From Candidatus Caccoplasma merdavium (GTDB lineage Bacteria; Bacteroidota; Bacteroidia; Bacteroidales; UBA11471): a stretch of 64,000 bases of DNA. Position numbers and translations under genes: made by a program. Positions within the stretch are counted from its first letter, which is position 1. Each line of letters starts with the position of its first letter. This document shows positions 31,941-41,172 of the stretch, in pieces. The notes under the pieces are model-generated. The model did not search any database and was not told the DNA's origin. It saw only the letters and a program-made list of their open reading frames with translations. Where the stretch lies: contig DVLI01000019.1 in assembly GCA_018715595.1 (NCBI GenBank), positions 90,987-154,986 of the forward strand. Direction: 5' to 3'.

Positions 31941-34418
31941 ATGAACATGAAACACATTTGCTTGTCGGTGCTGCTTTGCGGCATGACCTGGGGTCAGGCG
32001 CTCGCCGACAATGCCATGAAGTTGTGGTATGAGCGACCCGCCGCGTTGTGGGTCGAGGCGTTGCCGTTGGGCAACGGACGTCTGGGCTCGATGGTATTCG
32101 GCGACCCGGTACACGAGCAGTTCCAACTGAACGAGGAGACGATTTGGGGAGGTTCTCCCTACAACAATACCAATCCCAAGGCCAAGGAGGCTCTCGATGA
32201 GATACGCCGCCTCATTTTTGCCGGTGAGAACATGAAGGCGCAGGAGTTGTGCGGTCCGGCCATCTGCTCGCCTGCGGGAGCCAACGGCATGCCTTACCAG
32301 ACCGTGGGTTCGCTGCATCTCGACTTTGAGGGTGTCGACGGTTATACCGATTATTACCGTGAACTCGACATCGCCCGTGCCGTGGCCACGACCCGTTTCA
32401 AGGCCGGCGGGGTAACCTATTGCCGGGAAGCGTTTACTTCGTTTGCCGACCAACTGTTCATCGTCCGTCTCACGGCTTCGGAAAAAGGGAAAATCTCGTT
32501 CTCGGCACGTTATTCCACACCTTATAAGGAGAGTACCCGCACGGTCGAGGGACGCAATATTTTGCGACTCGACGCCCGGGCCAACGACCATGAAGGCATC
32601 GAGGGCAAAGTGCGTTTTACGACGCTCACCCGCATCGACCGTAAGGGTGGCCGTTGTGAGATGGTGGGCGACACGTTGTTGCATGTCTCGGGTGCCGATG
32701 AGGTAACACTTTATGTCTCGGTGGGAACCAACTTTGTCAATTACAAAGATGTCTCGGGCAATGCCGAGAAGATGGCTTATTCATATCTCAAAAATGCCGG
32801 TCGAAAATACGACAAGGCGATAGCGAACCACACGGCTGCGTACCGAAAATATTTCGACCGCGTTTCGCTCGACCTGGGAGAGAACGCGCAGGCGGCCAAA
32901 CCTACCGACGTGCGGGTGCGGGAGTTTGAAAAGAATTTCGACCCCCAACTGGCCGCGCTCTATTTCCAGTTTGGCCGTTATCTCTTGATATGCAGCTCTC
33001 AACCCGGCGGACAGGCCGCCAACCTGCAAGGAATATGGAACTACAAGTTGCGTGCCCCCTGGGACGGAAAATATACCACCGACATCAATGTCGAGATGAA
33101 TTACTGGCCGGCCGAGGTGACCAACCTTGCCGAGATGCACGAGCCGTTTCTCGATTTGGTGAAGCGCGTAGCGGTACAGGGGCGGCAGTCGGCGGCCATG
33201 TACGGTTGTCGCGGCTGGACACTGCATCACAACACCGACATTTGGGCTTCGACCGGTGCGGTCGACGGTCCCCGTTATGGCGTGTGGCCCACTTGCAATG
33301 CATGGTTCTGCCAGCATCTGTGGGACCGCTTCCTCTTCTCGGGAGATACGACATATTTGCGGACGGTCTATCCCCTGATGAGAGGCGCCTGCGAATTTTA
33401 CATCGACTTTTTGGTGCGCGAGCCCAAAAACCAATGGCTTGTGGTCGCGCCCTCCTATTCGCCCGAAAATGCCCCCTCGGTCAACGGCAAGCGCTCCTTT
33501 GTCATAGTGGCCGGTACGACGATGGACAACCAGATGGTCTACGACCTTTTCTATAACACCATCGACGCCGCCGCGGCGATGGGAGAGGAAAGCCTCTTTG
33601 TCGACACGCTGCGAACGGTGGCTTCGCAGCTGGCTCCCATGCAGGTAGGTCGATGGGGACAGTTGCAGGAGTGGCTCGAAGACTGGGACAATCCCCGTGA
33701 CCGTCACCGCCATGTGTCGCATCTGTGGGGCCTTTACCCGGGTAGGCAGATAACCTACAATACCCCGGTACTTATGGAGGCGGCCAAGAAAACGCTTTAT
33801 GGCCGTGGCGATCACTCGACTGGTTGGTCGATGGGGTGGAAGGTCTGTTTTTGGGCTCGCCTGCTCGACGGCAATCACGCCTATAAACTCATTACCGAGC
33901 AGATACGTCCCACGACCGACGAAAGCGGGCAGAATGGCGGCACTTACCCCAATCTGTTCGATGCCCACCCGCCTTTCCAAATCGATGGAAACTTCGGCTG
34001 CACGGCCGGAATTGCCGAGATGCTGGTGCAGAGTCACGCCGGAGCGGTGCACCTCTTGCCCGCCCTGCCCGATGTATGGCGCACGGGAACGGTGAAGGGG
34101 CTGCGTTGCCGGGGTGGTTTCACCCTCGAAGAGATGTCGTGGAGTGAAGGTACGCTCGACAAGGCGCAAATCCGTTCCACCATCGGCGGTACATTGCGCG
34201 TGCGTTCGGCCGTGCCCCTCACATGCAACGGTGTCGAGCTCAAACCGCTCCAATCGGCGGCCGAAACGCCGGGTCTCTTGCTCGAACCCCAGTCGATACG
34301 CCGCCCGCTCATTTCGCCCGAGGCGCCCATCAATACGACACAGTCTGCTTCGCCTGTCTATTACTACGATATAGAGACGGCTCCCGGTGAGGTATATGAG
34401 TTGTGTGCCGCTGAATAG
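31941..34418 (+). CDS. GH95 family glycoside hydrolase (alpha-L-fucosidase type)
   Basis: The protein is 825 aa. A signal peptide ([20 protein letters not shown]) precedes the GH95 N-terminal beta domain, an (alpha/alpha)6 catalytic barrel and a C-terminal beta domain. Family signatures are [46 protein letters not shown] with probable acid Glu509, and [15 protein letters not shown] with Asp682. GH95 enzymes remove alpha-1,2-fucose, or alpha-L-galactose, with inversion. At the catalytic asparagine pair (N-I-N in characterised fucosidases) this protein reads D381-I-N383. It probably acts in the periplasm on host or plant glycans. It heads a group of three secreted CAZymes. Confidence 0.93.
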   Translation: MNMKHICLSVLLCGMTWGQALADNAMKLWYERPAALWVEALPLGNGRLGSMVFGDPVHEQFQLNEETIWGGSPYNNTNPKAKEALDEIRRLIFAGENMKAQELCGPAICSPAGANGMPYQTVGSLHLDFEGVDGYTDYYRELDIARAVATTRFKAGGVTYCREAFTSFADQLFIVRLTASEKGKISFSARYSTPYKESTRTVEGRNILRLDARANDHEGIEGKVRFTTLTRIDRKGGRCEMVGDTLLHVSGADEVTLYVSVGTNFVNYKDVSGNAEKMAYSYLKNAGRKYDKAIANHTAAYRKYFDRVSLDLGENAQAAKPTDVRVREFEKNFDPQLAALYFQFGRYLLICSSQPGGQAANLQGIWNYKLRAPWDGKYTTDINVEMNYWPAEVTNLAEMHEPFLDLVKRVAVQGRQSAAMYGCRGWTLHHNTDIWASTGAVDGPRYGVWPTCNAWFCQHLWDRFLFSGDTTYLRTVYPLMRGACEFYIDFLVREPKNQWLVVAPSYSPENAPSVNGKRSFVIVAGTTMDNQMVYDLFYNTIDAAAAMGEESLFVDTLRTVASQLAPMQVGRWGQLQEWLEDWDNPRDRHRHVSHLWGLYPGRQITYNTPVLMEAAKKTLYGRGDHSTGWSMGWKVCFWARLLDGNHAYKLITEQIRPTTDESGQNGGTYPNLFDAHPPFQIDGNFGCTAGIAEMLVQSHAGAVHLLPALPDVWRTGTVKGLRCRGGFTLEEMSWSEGTLDKAQIRSTIGGTLRVRSAVPLTCNGVELKPLQSAAETPGLLLEPQSIRRPLISPEAPINTTQSASPVYYYDIETAPGEVYELCAAE

Positions 34419-34493
34419 ATGAAATTGAGCGCAGCTCAGGATAGATGAATGTACTCGTTTTCCGATGTTGAGTGAATAGCTCCGGAATATATG

Positions 34494-34530
34494 GCGGGTC
34501 GCTTTTCAAAAAGCGGCCCGCATGTTTTCT
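34494..34530 (+). terminator. Terminator after the GH95 gene
   Basis: GCGGGTCGCTTT pairs with AAAGCGGCCCGC (one G-T pair) around TCAA, followed by ATGTTTTCTG, which is only moderately T-rich. It lies 76 bases past the GH95 stop. Confidence 0.6.
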
Positions 34531-34548
34531 GCTTTCCCCCAAAAACTT

Positions 34549-34556
34549 TACATTTG
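34549..34556 (+). promoter_or_regulatory. -7 box of the GHL10/GH43-like operon
   Basis: TACATTTG, 21 bases before the start at 34577. The long open frame beginning at 34472 crosses the preceding terminator and is not used. Confidence 0.55.
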
Positions 34557-34576
34557 TCGGAAAATCGCTCCGAATT

Positions 34577-36070
34577 ATGCGTTCAATCTTACTTCTGATA
34601 CTTTTTTTTATCACTTTTGTTCATACCCCATCGGCACAGGAAACTCCCAAGCGTGAGTTCCGGGGTGCCTGGATACAGACTGTTTACCAGCCCCAGTACA
34701 CCGAAATGGATTCGGTACAGATGTGTGCCTATTTCGATGCGATGCTCGATACCTTGCAACAGACGGGCATCAATGCGCTGCTCTTCCAGATACGCCCCGA
34801 GGCCGATGCCTTCTACCGTTCGGAGATGGAGCCGTGGAGCCGTTTCCTCACGGGGGAGCAAGGCCGTGCGCCCGAGAACGGTTGGGACCCCATGGCCGCC
34901 CTCATCGAGAAATGCCACAGGCGCAACATCGAGTTCCATGCCTGGATCAATCCCTATCGGGCGCAGTGCAACACGGCCGTCGCACTCGACTCGTCGCACA
35001 TCTATTACCGGCACCCCGAGTGGTTTGTCGAGTATGGGCGCCAGTTGCTTTTCGACCCGGGAATGCCCGGCTCAAAGGCGTTTATCTGTCGGGTTGTCGA
35101 TGACATTGTCGCGCGTTATGACATCGACGCCATACACATGGACGACTATTTCTATCCCTATCCCATCAACGGGGTGCCTTTCCCCGACACCACCAGCTAT
35201 GCCCTGTATGGCAACGGCCGCCCGCTCGACGAGTGGCGGCGCAGCAACGTCGATACGTTGATTTCTCAGCTTTCCCGCGGCATCAAACGGCGAAAACCCT
35301 GGGTGCGCTTCGGCATAAGCCCGTTTGGCATTTATCGCAATAACACGACCTCACCCGACGGCAGCGCCACCTGCGGTTTGCAGAACTACGACGACCTCTA
35401 TGCCGATGTGTTGTTGTGGGCCCGTAACGGTTGGGTCGATTACCTTATCCCCCAACTCTATTGGGAGATAGGCCACAAGGCTGCCTGTTATGAAGAATTG
35501 GTCGGCTGGTGGAACCGGAATGTCCCCGACGGTTGCCATCTCTACATCGGACAAGATGTCTGCCGTTCGCTCGATGCTGCCGATGCCAATCCGCTTCGTT
35601 CGCAGTTGGGACACAAGATGGTTCTCTCGCGATACCTCGACCACATCTCCGGCATCTGTTTCTGGTCGGGCTATCAACTCCTCGATAATTACAAAGGTGC
35701 CTCCGATGAGTTGCGGCGTGACTATTTTACCTGTCCGGCGCTTATCCCGGCTTATACGCATATCGACAGCAAGGCACCCAAAGCCGTGAAGAAGTTGCAT
35801 ACCCGTTGGTACCCCGACGGTTTTTACCTCGAATGGAAAGCCGACAAGACGCGCGACGTGATGCAGCAAGCCGCCTATTATTGCGTGTATCGTTTCGATA
35901 CGGCCGAGTCGGTCGACCTCGGCAATGCGCGGGCATTGGTGGCTACGGTGCGGGATACCCGTTGCCGGTTGCCCTATCGGGACGGGGCGAGCCGGTGCGT
36001 CTATGTGGTGACGGCGGTCGACCGTATGCACAACGAGGGTGAACCCGAAATTCTGAAAGTGAAATTGTAA
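34577..36070 (+). CDS. GHL10 (DUF187/DigH-like) glycosyl hydrolase
   Basis: The protein is 497 aa. A signal peptide (MRSILLLILFFITFVHTPSAQ) precedes a TIM-barrel domain of the GHL10 family, with hallmarks EFRGAWIQTVYQPQ, INALLFQIRPEADAFYRSEMEPWSRF, FHAWINPYRAQ, DIDAIHMDDYFYPYP and VDYLIPQLYWEIGH. A fibronectin-like C-terminal part starts near 400. Characterised relatives (E. coli DigH, Bacillus YngK) act on denuded peptidoglycan strands or are of unknown specificity. Here the enzyme is exported and sits 13 bases upstream of a GH43-like gene in a likely operon, so a polysaccharide substrate is also possible. Confidence 0.87.
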   Translation: MRSILLLILFFITFVHTPSAQETPKREFRGAWIQTVYQPQYTEMDSVQMCAYFDAMLDTLQQTGINALLFQIRPEADAFYRSEMEPWSRFLTGEQGRAPENGWDPMAALIEKCHRRNIEFHAWINPYRAQCNTAVALDSSHIYYRHPEWFVEYGRQLLFDPGMPGSKAFICRVVDDIVARYDIDAIHMDDYFYPYPINGVPFPDTTSYALYGNGRPLDEWRRSNVDTLISQLSRGIKRRKPWVRFGISPFGIYRNNTTSPDGSATCGLQNYDDLYADVLLWARNGWVDYLIPQLYWEIGHKAACYEELVGWWNRNVPDGCHLYIGQDVCRSLDAADANPLRSQLGHKMVLSRYLDHISGICFWSGYQLLDNYKGASDELRRDYFTCPALIPAYTHIDSKAPKAVKKLHTRWYPDGFYLEWKADKTRDVMQQAAYYCVYRFDTAESVDLGNARALVATVRDTRCRLPYRDGASRCVYVVTAVDRMHNEGEPEILKVKL

Positions 36071-36083
36071 ATATATTATAGAT

Positions 36084-37691
36084 ATGAATGTCAGATATTT
36101 TATGACGCTCATTCTCTGCCTCGCCGCAGGAACGGTGGCGGCGGGTGAGCAGGTTACCGATTCTCTCGGAGAAGAAAAGAAAATCGTGAATGACATCTTT
36201 TGGGATACCGTCGACGGCCGGCCCATATACAGCCAGGGCGGCGGGATATTCCGTTATCCCGATGCCGAGACCGGTGAACGGCACTACTATTGGTATGGCG
36301 TGCGTTATGCCGAGGCCCGGCAATATCGCGAAGACCCGTCGGTTACCTGGCCGCAATGTACGTTTGAGGCGGTCACTTGTTATCGCTCCGATAACCTGGT
36401 CGACTGGACCTTCGTGGGCGACGTCCTTACCCGTGAAGAGGTCACCCGGCACGGCCATGCCGGGTGGGTGGGACGTTTGGGCGTAGCCTATCTCCCGGAG
36501 TGGAATCGATATGTCTTGTTGGTGCAGAACAACGACGGAGTGCTCTTTGCTTTGTCCGATACGCCTACCGGCCCCTTTACCTGGCATCGGCGCATCTCGA
36601 TGAAGGAGATGATTGGTACACCCAACACGGGCGACCAGACGGTTTTTGTCGATGAAGATACCGGCAAGTCCTACCTCATCTATTCTTATGGCCGTGGCCG
36701 CAACCGCATTTATGTGTCGGAGATAGGTGTGCGCGACGGGCAGGCCGACCTGCTCGACTGCACGCAGGTCTTCAAAGGGGCGGGTCGTGAAGGGAATTGT
36801 CTCTTCAAATACAAAGGCCGTTACTATATGTGCGCGTCGAACCTGTATGGTTGGGACTCCTCCTTTGCCTATTATCTGGTGGCCGATGACATTCGCGGGC
36901 CTTACGAACCGCTCAACGACATGCAGATTATGCCCGGTTGTGCCGACGACTATGCCCATGTGACACAGACGGGATTTTTCTATACCGTGCGCGGTACGCG
37001 CGAAGAGACGGTGCTTTATTGCGGCGACCGCTGGGCCGACTTTGCCGGCAACGGTTTGGGGTACAACCAGTGGTGTCCCTTGTCGTTCGACGGCAAGGAG
37101 CCTTACTTCAACTCCCTGCATGCCTGGTATCTCAACGCCGGGACGGGAGAGTGGCGGGTAGCCGAAGAGAACAACTATGTGAAGAACGGTAGTTTCGAGG
37201 CCGATCGTCGTCCGATACCCTGTCCGGCCAAACCCGTCCAGGATTATTTGCTGGGCTGGGCCACCGAGGTCGTGAAAGGAAATGCCGTGAAGGTGGGTGA
37301 TGATGATTCCCCCCGCCTGAATTATGAGAACACCGCCGACGACCGTAAACAGGTCATCGGGGAGAAATCTTTATACATCAGCGACAAGGTCGATTTCGAG
37401 CGTCACGTTTTCCAGACGGTCGAGTCGTCGCCTTATGTCGACCTCCCCGATGGGGTCTACCGGCTCGAAGCCCGGTTGAAGAACAGCGAAGGTTTTGAGC
37501 GGTTCGAGATGTATGCGCAATGTGGTGAAAAGGGATATACCTGTCGGGTAAAGAAGGCTTCACCGACATGGCGCACGATAGAGATAGAGCGTGTCAGGGT
37601 GCGCGGCGGAAAGGTAGAGATAGGTTTCCGTGCCAAAGCGGTGGCCGGAGCCTGGGCTTGTATCGACGATGTGACGTTTGTCCGCCGGTAA
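36084..37691 (+). CDS. GH43-like five-bladed beta-propeller hydrolase with C-terminal carbohydrate-binding domain
   Basis: The protein is 535 aa with a signal peptide (MNVRYFMTLILCLAAGTVAA). The propeller domain (about 40-350) shows the opening motif SQGGGIFRYPD...YYWYG, CYRSDNLVDWTFVGDVL, MIGTPNTGDQTVFVDEDTGKSY and ENCLFKY-like blade starts. Residues 365-535 form a beta-sandwich resembling carbohydrate-binding modules (NNYVKNGSFEADRRP, 'IDDVTF'). It is related to GH43 enzymes such as galactosidases and arabinofuranosidases. The common motif AHGGGI...YYWYGE appears here as SQGGGI...YYWYGV, so activity is uncertain. It follows the GHL10 gene by 13 bases. Confidence 0.7.
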   Translation: MNVRYFMTLILCLAAGTVAAGEQVTDSLGEEKKIVNDIFWDTVDGRPIYSQGGGIFRYPDAETGERHYYWYGVRYAEARQYREDPSVTWPQCTFEAVTCYRSDNLVDWTFVGDVLTREEVTRHGHAGWVGRLGVAYLPEWNRYVLLVQNNDGVLFALSDTPTGPFTWHRRISMKEMIGTPNTGDQTVFVDEDTGKSYLIYSYGRGRNRIYVSEIGVRDGQADLLDCTQVFKGAGREGNCLFKYKGRYYMCASNLYGWDSSFAYYLVADDIRGPYEPLNDMQIMPGCADDYAHVTQTGFFYTVRGTREETVLYCGDRWADFAGNGLGYNQWCPLSFDGKEPYFNSLHAWYLNAGTGEWRVAEENNYVKNGSFEADRRPIPCPAKPVQDYLLGWATEVVKGNAVKVGDDDSPRLNYENTADDRKQVIGEKSLYISDKVDFERHVFQTVESSPYVDLPDGVYRLEARLKNSEGFERFEMYAQCGEKGYTCRVKKASPTWRTIEIERVRVRGGKVEIGFRAKAVAGAWACIDDVTFVRR

Positions 37692-37708
37692 ATGTCGGTG
37701 CGTGAGAA

Positions 37709-37755
37709 AACAGAGAAGCCGAAGCAGGAATTTTTTCCGCTTCGGCTTCTCTGTT
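37709..37755. terminator. Bidirectional terminator
   Basis: AACAGAGAAGCCGAAGC (37709-37725) with its complement (37739-37755), a 17-bp stem. The loop contains a further GGAA/TTCC pairing. It lies between the convergent GH43-like and rpoZ genes and can serve both. Confidence 0.88.
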
Positions 37756-37770
37756 CTTATGACAACAATA

Positions 37771-38106
37771 TTAGATTTCTTCGTTTTTCTCGGACATGGG
37801 AATTTTATAGTAAACCTTGCCTTCGAGATATTCCTGGGTGGCGATGAGGGTCGGTTTCGGCAATTTCTCATAGTAGCGCGAAATCTCGATTTGTTCGCGG
37901 TTTTCAAAGACCTCTTCGAGATTGTCGTTGTATGAGGCAAACTCTTGCAACTTCTTTTCCAAGTCGTTTTTCATTTCCACGCTTATCTGGTTGGCACGTT
38001 TGCCGATAATGCGTATCGTTTCATAAACGTTGCCGGTGTCGCTCGAAAGGGCGATGACGTCACGGGTTACGGTGTTGGTCGGTGCGTTGGTTTTCTTGTA
38101 GTCCAT
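37771..38106 (-). CDS. rpoZ: RNA polymerase omega subunit (Bacteroidetes RpoZ/Rpb6-like)
   Basis: The protein is 111 aa. It has the Bacteroidetes omega form with the Rpb6-like core (NVYETIRIIGKRANQISVEM, then KNDLEKKLQEFAS). A central acidic segment (NLEEVFENREQIEISRYYEK) and a C-terminal part (PTLIATQEYLEGKVYYKIP) correspond to the family. Omega helps assemble RNA polymerase and binds (p)ppGpp in other bacteria. The start lies 19 bases after the bamD stop. The bamD-rpoZ pair is a common order in the phylum and supports both calls. Confidence 0.9.
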   Translation of the reverse strand: MDYKKTNAPTNTVTRDVIALSSDTGNVYETIRIIGKRANQISVEMKNDLEKKLQEFASYNDNLEEVFENREQIEISRYYEKLPKPTLIATQEYLEGKVYYKIPMSEKNEEI

Positions 38107-38125
38107 TTTTTATTTCGGTTTGTTT

Positions 38126-38938
38126 TTATTCTATGTCGTCGATGTACTTGCTGGCATTTTTGAAAATGCTCTCGGCCTCTTTTTTGTATTTCCCTTCGGG
38201 AAATTCGTTGATGTAGGCGTAGTATTCATCGATGGTGTTTCTATAACGTTCCCCTTTTTTCTCCAGGATACTCTCTTCGGCCTCCTTGTAGCGGGCTCGT
38301 AAAATGAGCATGAGGAGGTCTTCTTTTTTCTGGGTATAGGGGAATGTTTTCAGGGCGTTCTGTGCGGTGATGACGGCCGATTCGAAATAGTTGCGTCCCA
38401 AGTAGTTACCGATGTTGAGATAGGTGGTGGCGTTTAAGTACTCTTTTTCGACCAGTTTCTCTTGCAGTTTCACAATCATATCCTGCGCCTCGGTTACCTT
38501 TTCACCCCGGGGATAGTAGTCGATATACATCTGCAACTCCTCGATGGCTTTGTAGGTAATGGCTTGGTCGAGACGGGGGTCGGGGGAGTCGTTGTAGTAA
38601 CTCAATCCCGAATAGTAGCGAGCCATTTCGGTATATTCGCCCTTGGGATAGCTGCGGTAGTATGTGGCAAAGTAGTCTCCGGCCGTGTCATAGTTCTTGG
38701 CCATAAAATGACTCAGCGACAACAGGTAGAGCGATTCTTCGCCCTTGTCGGTGCCTTTGAACACGGCAACCAAGTCTTCGAGCAGCGTGTAGGCACGGTT
38801 GTACTTGCCGGTGTCGAAGCACTTCTTGGCATACTGGTATTTCACGTCCAAGTCGGTGCTTTTCTGCACTTTGTAGTATTCGCCGCACGACGCGCAAATC
38901 AACAGAAGTATGCCCAAATATGCCGCTTTCTTTATCAT
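38126..38938 (-). CDS. bamD: Outer-membrane assembly lipoprotein BamD
   Basis: The protein is 270 aa. A lipoprotein signal (MIKKAAYLGILLLICASCGEYY) precedes five TPR-like repeats (YQYAKKCFDTGKYNRAYTLLE, 'EESLYLLSLSHFMAKNYDTAG', 'TEMARYYSGLSYYNDSP', 'TYLNIGNYLGRNYFESAVI', and a final 'YRNTIDEYYAYINEFPEGKY'). BamD is the essential lipoprotein of the BAM complex, which inserts beta-barrels into the outer membrane from the periplasm. Its length and the rpoZ neighbour match other Bacteroidetes. A -7 box (TAACTTTG) lies at 38958-38965 on the minus strand, 20 bases upstream. Confidence 0.9.
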   Translation of the reverse strand: MIKKAAYLGILLLICASCGEYYKVQKSTDLDVKYQYAKKCFDTGKYNRAYTLLEDLVAVFKGTDKGEESLYLLSLSHFMAKNYDTAGDYFATYYRSYPKGEYTEMARYYSGLSYYNDSPDPRLDQAITYKAIEELQMYIDYYPRGEKVTEAQDMIVKLQEKLVEKEYLNATTYLNIGNYLGRNYFESAVITAQNALKTFPYTQKKEDLLMLILRARYKEAEESILEKKGERYRNTIDEYYAYINEFPEGKYKKEAESIFKNASKYIDDIE

Positions 38939-39072
38939 AGGAACACGAATAACTGCGCAAAGTTAGACAATCAGGGAGAATTATGAAAGTAAAAAAGAGA
39001 AATTTAACGCATTATCTCACTCTTTTTCGATATTCATCTTTTTCGTGTTTCCTTTTTAATTCTTGTTGAACC

Positions 39073-39103
39073 TTTGCACAAAGAAGAGCATTCATTATCT
39101 TTG
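39073..39103 (+). promoter_or_regulatory. Promoter of uvrB
   Basis: TTTG (39073-39076), 19 bases, TATCTTTG (39096-39103). It makes the upstream start at 39074 impossible and supports 39128. Confidence 0.7.
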
Positions 39104-39127
39104 TCGATAAAATCCCATTCAACAACG

Positions 39128-41170
39128 ATGCCGTTCAAAATTGTTTCGCCATATAGTCCTACCGGAGATCAGCCCGAAGCCATTGCCGAGCTTTCCCGCG
39201 GAATTGTCGAAGGTCTGCCGGCGCAAACGCTCTTGGGTGTTACCGGCTCGGGAAAAACCTTCACGATGGCCAACGTCATAGAGCGGGTGCAGAAGCCCAC
39301 GCTCATTCTTAGCCACAACAAGACGTTGGCGGCGCAACTGTATAGCGAGTTTAAGAATTTCTTCCCCGACAATGCCGTCGAGTATTTTGTTTCATATTAC
39401 GACTATTATCAACCCGAGGCTTATATCCCCACGACCGATACCTACATCGAGAAGGATTTGGCCATCAATGAAGAAATCGACCGCTTGCGTCTTGCTGCCA
39501 CCTCGTCGCTCTTGTCGGGAAGAAAAGACGTCATCGTCGTTTCGTCGGTCTCCTGTCTCTACGGCATAGGAAATCCCGAAGATTTCCATAGTAACATGAT
39601 CGAGGTGAAGGTGGGGGAGCGCCTGGAACGGAATGATTTTCTCCGACGACTGGTCGACGGCCTTTATTCGCGCAACGAGGTCGACCTGCAACGCGGTAAT
39701 TTCCGGGTCAAGGGCGACACGGTCGACGTCTATCCCGCTTATCAAGATGAGATTGTGCGCGTCACGTTTTGGGGCGATGAGATTGACTCCATAGAGAGTG
39801 TCGACCCCTCTACGGGATATACCGTTTCCCGTTTTGACAGCTACAACATTTATCCGGCCAACATTTTCGTCACGACCAAAGAGCGCATCAACCGCGCCGT
39901 CGATGAGATAACGCTCGATTTGGGACGTCAGGTCGAATTTTTCAAGTCGATAGGCAAGGAGCTCGAAGCCAAACGCATCTATGAACGGGTCACCTATGAC
40001 CTCGAAATGATAAAGGAGGTGGGATACTGCTCGGGTATCGAAAACTACTCCCGCTATTTCGACGGGCGTATGCCCGGAACCCGCCCTTTCTGTCTGCTCG
40101 ACTATTTTCCCAAGGATTTCCTGGTGATTATCGACGAGAGCCATGTTACCGTGCCGCAGATACGCGCCATGTATGGCGGTGACAATTCCCGGAAAGTCAA
40201 TCTCGTGGAATATGGCTTCCGCCTGCCCGCCGCCATCGACAACCGTCCGTTGACCTTTGCCGAGTTTGAGTCGCTGGTGCCGCAGGTCATTTATGTGAGC
40301 GCGACGCCGGCCGATTATGAACTGATGCGCAGCGAAGGGGTGGTCGTGGAGCAGGTAATCCGGCCCACCGGTCTGCTCGACCCCGTCATCGAGGTACGTC
40401 CCAGTCTCAACCAAATCGACGACCTGCTCGAAGAGATACAGCAACGGGTCGAGCGCAACGAGCGGGTTCTCGTCACGACCCTCACCAAGCGCATGGCCGA
40501 GGAGTTGAATGCTTATCTGCTGCGTCTCGACATACATTGCAACTATATCCACTCCGATGTCGACACGCTCGACCGCATACAGATTATCGACGACCTACGC
40601 AAGGGCGTGTACGATGTCCTTATCGGGGTGAACCTGTTGCGGGAGGGGCTCGACCTGCCCGAGGTCTCGCTCGTGGCGATACTCGATGCCGACAAGGAGG
40701 GTTTTCTGCGTTCGCATCGCTCGCTCACGCAGACGGCCGGCCGGGCGGCACGCAACCTCAACGGTCGTGTCATCATGTATGCCGACCGCATTACCGAGAG
40801 TATGCAGCAGACCATCGATGAGACCAACCGGCGCCGCGAAAAACAGTTGGCCTATAACGAGGCCCATCACATTACGCCGCAGGCCATACGCAAAGCCTAC
40901 AACACGGCATTGGCACGCCGGGAAGAAAAGCCCGTTGAACCGGCACCTGTTGTCTCTTCTCAACCCACTTACGAGGAGGAGTTCGATACGGTGCATGTGT
41001 CGTTGGCGGCCGACCCGGTGGTGCGCTACATGAGCAAGGACCAACTCAAAAAAAATATGGAAAACGTGCGCCGTCAGATGGTGGCCGCAGCCAAGAACAT
41101 GGAATTTATCGAGGCCGCCCGTTTGCGCGATGAACTGTTGAAACTCGAAGACCTTTATAATCAGAAGTAG
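39128..41170 (+). CDS. uvrB: Excinuclease ABC subunit B
   Basis: The protein is 680 aa from MPFKIVSPY. UvrB is the helicase-like damage-verification subunit of nucleotide-excision repair; it receives DNA from UvrA and recruits UvrC. The helicase motifs are in order: Walker A GVTGSGKTFTMANV, the beta-hairpin region with the YYDYYQPEAYIP segment, DEXX box LVIIDESHVT, later motifs IYVSATPADYEL, LVTTLTKRMAE and QTAGRAARN. The C-terminal UvrC-binding helix pair begins near 643 (ENVRRQMVAAAKNMEF). The YgiQ gene starts 2 bases after its stop. Confidence 0.97.
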   Translation: MPFKIVSPYSPTGDQPEAIAELSRGIVEGLPAQTLLGVTGSGKTFTMANVIERVQKPTLILSHNKTLAAQLYSEFKNFFPDNAVEYFVSYYDYYQPEAYIPTTDTYIEKDLAINEEIDRLRLAATSSLLSGRKDVIVVSSVSCLYGIGNPEDFHSNMIEVKVGERLERNDFLRRLVDGLYSRNEVDLQRGNFRVKGDTVDVYPAYQDEIVRVTFWGDEIDSIESVDPSTGYTVSRFDSYNIYPANIFVTTKERINRAVDEITLDLGRQVEFFKSIGKELEAKRIYERVTYDLEMIKEVGYCSGIENYSRYFDGRMPGTRPFCLLDYFPKDFLVIIDESHVTVPQIRAMYGGDNSRKVNLVEYGFRLPAAIDNRPLTFAEFESLVPQVIYVSATPADYELMRSEGVVVEQVIRPTGLLDPVIEVRPSLNQIDDLLEEIQQRVERNERVLVTTLTKRMAEELNAYLLRLDIHCNYIHSDVDTLDRIQIIDDLRKGVYDVLIGVNLLREGLDLPEVSLVAILDADKEGFLRSHRSLTQTAGRAARNLNGRVIMYADRITESMQQTIDETNRRREKQLAYNEAHHITPQAIRKAYNTALARREEKPVEPAPVVSSQPTYEEEFDTVHVSLAADPVVRYMSKDQLKKNMENVRRQMVAAAKNMEFIEAARLRDELLKLEDLYNQK

Positions 41171-41172
41171 CC

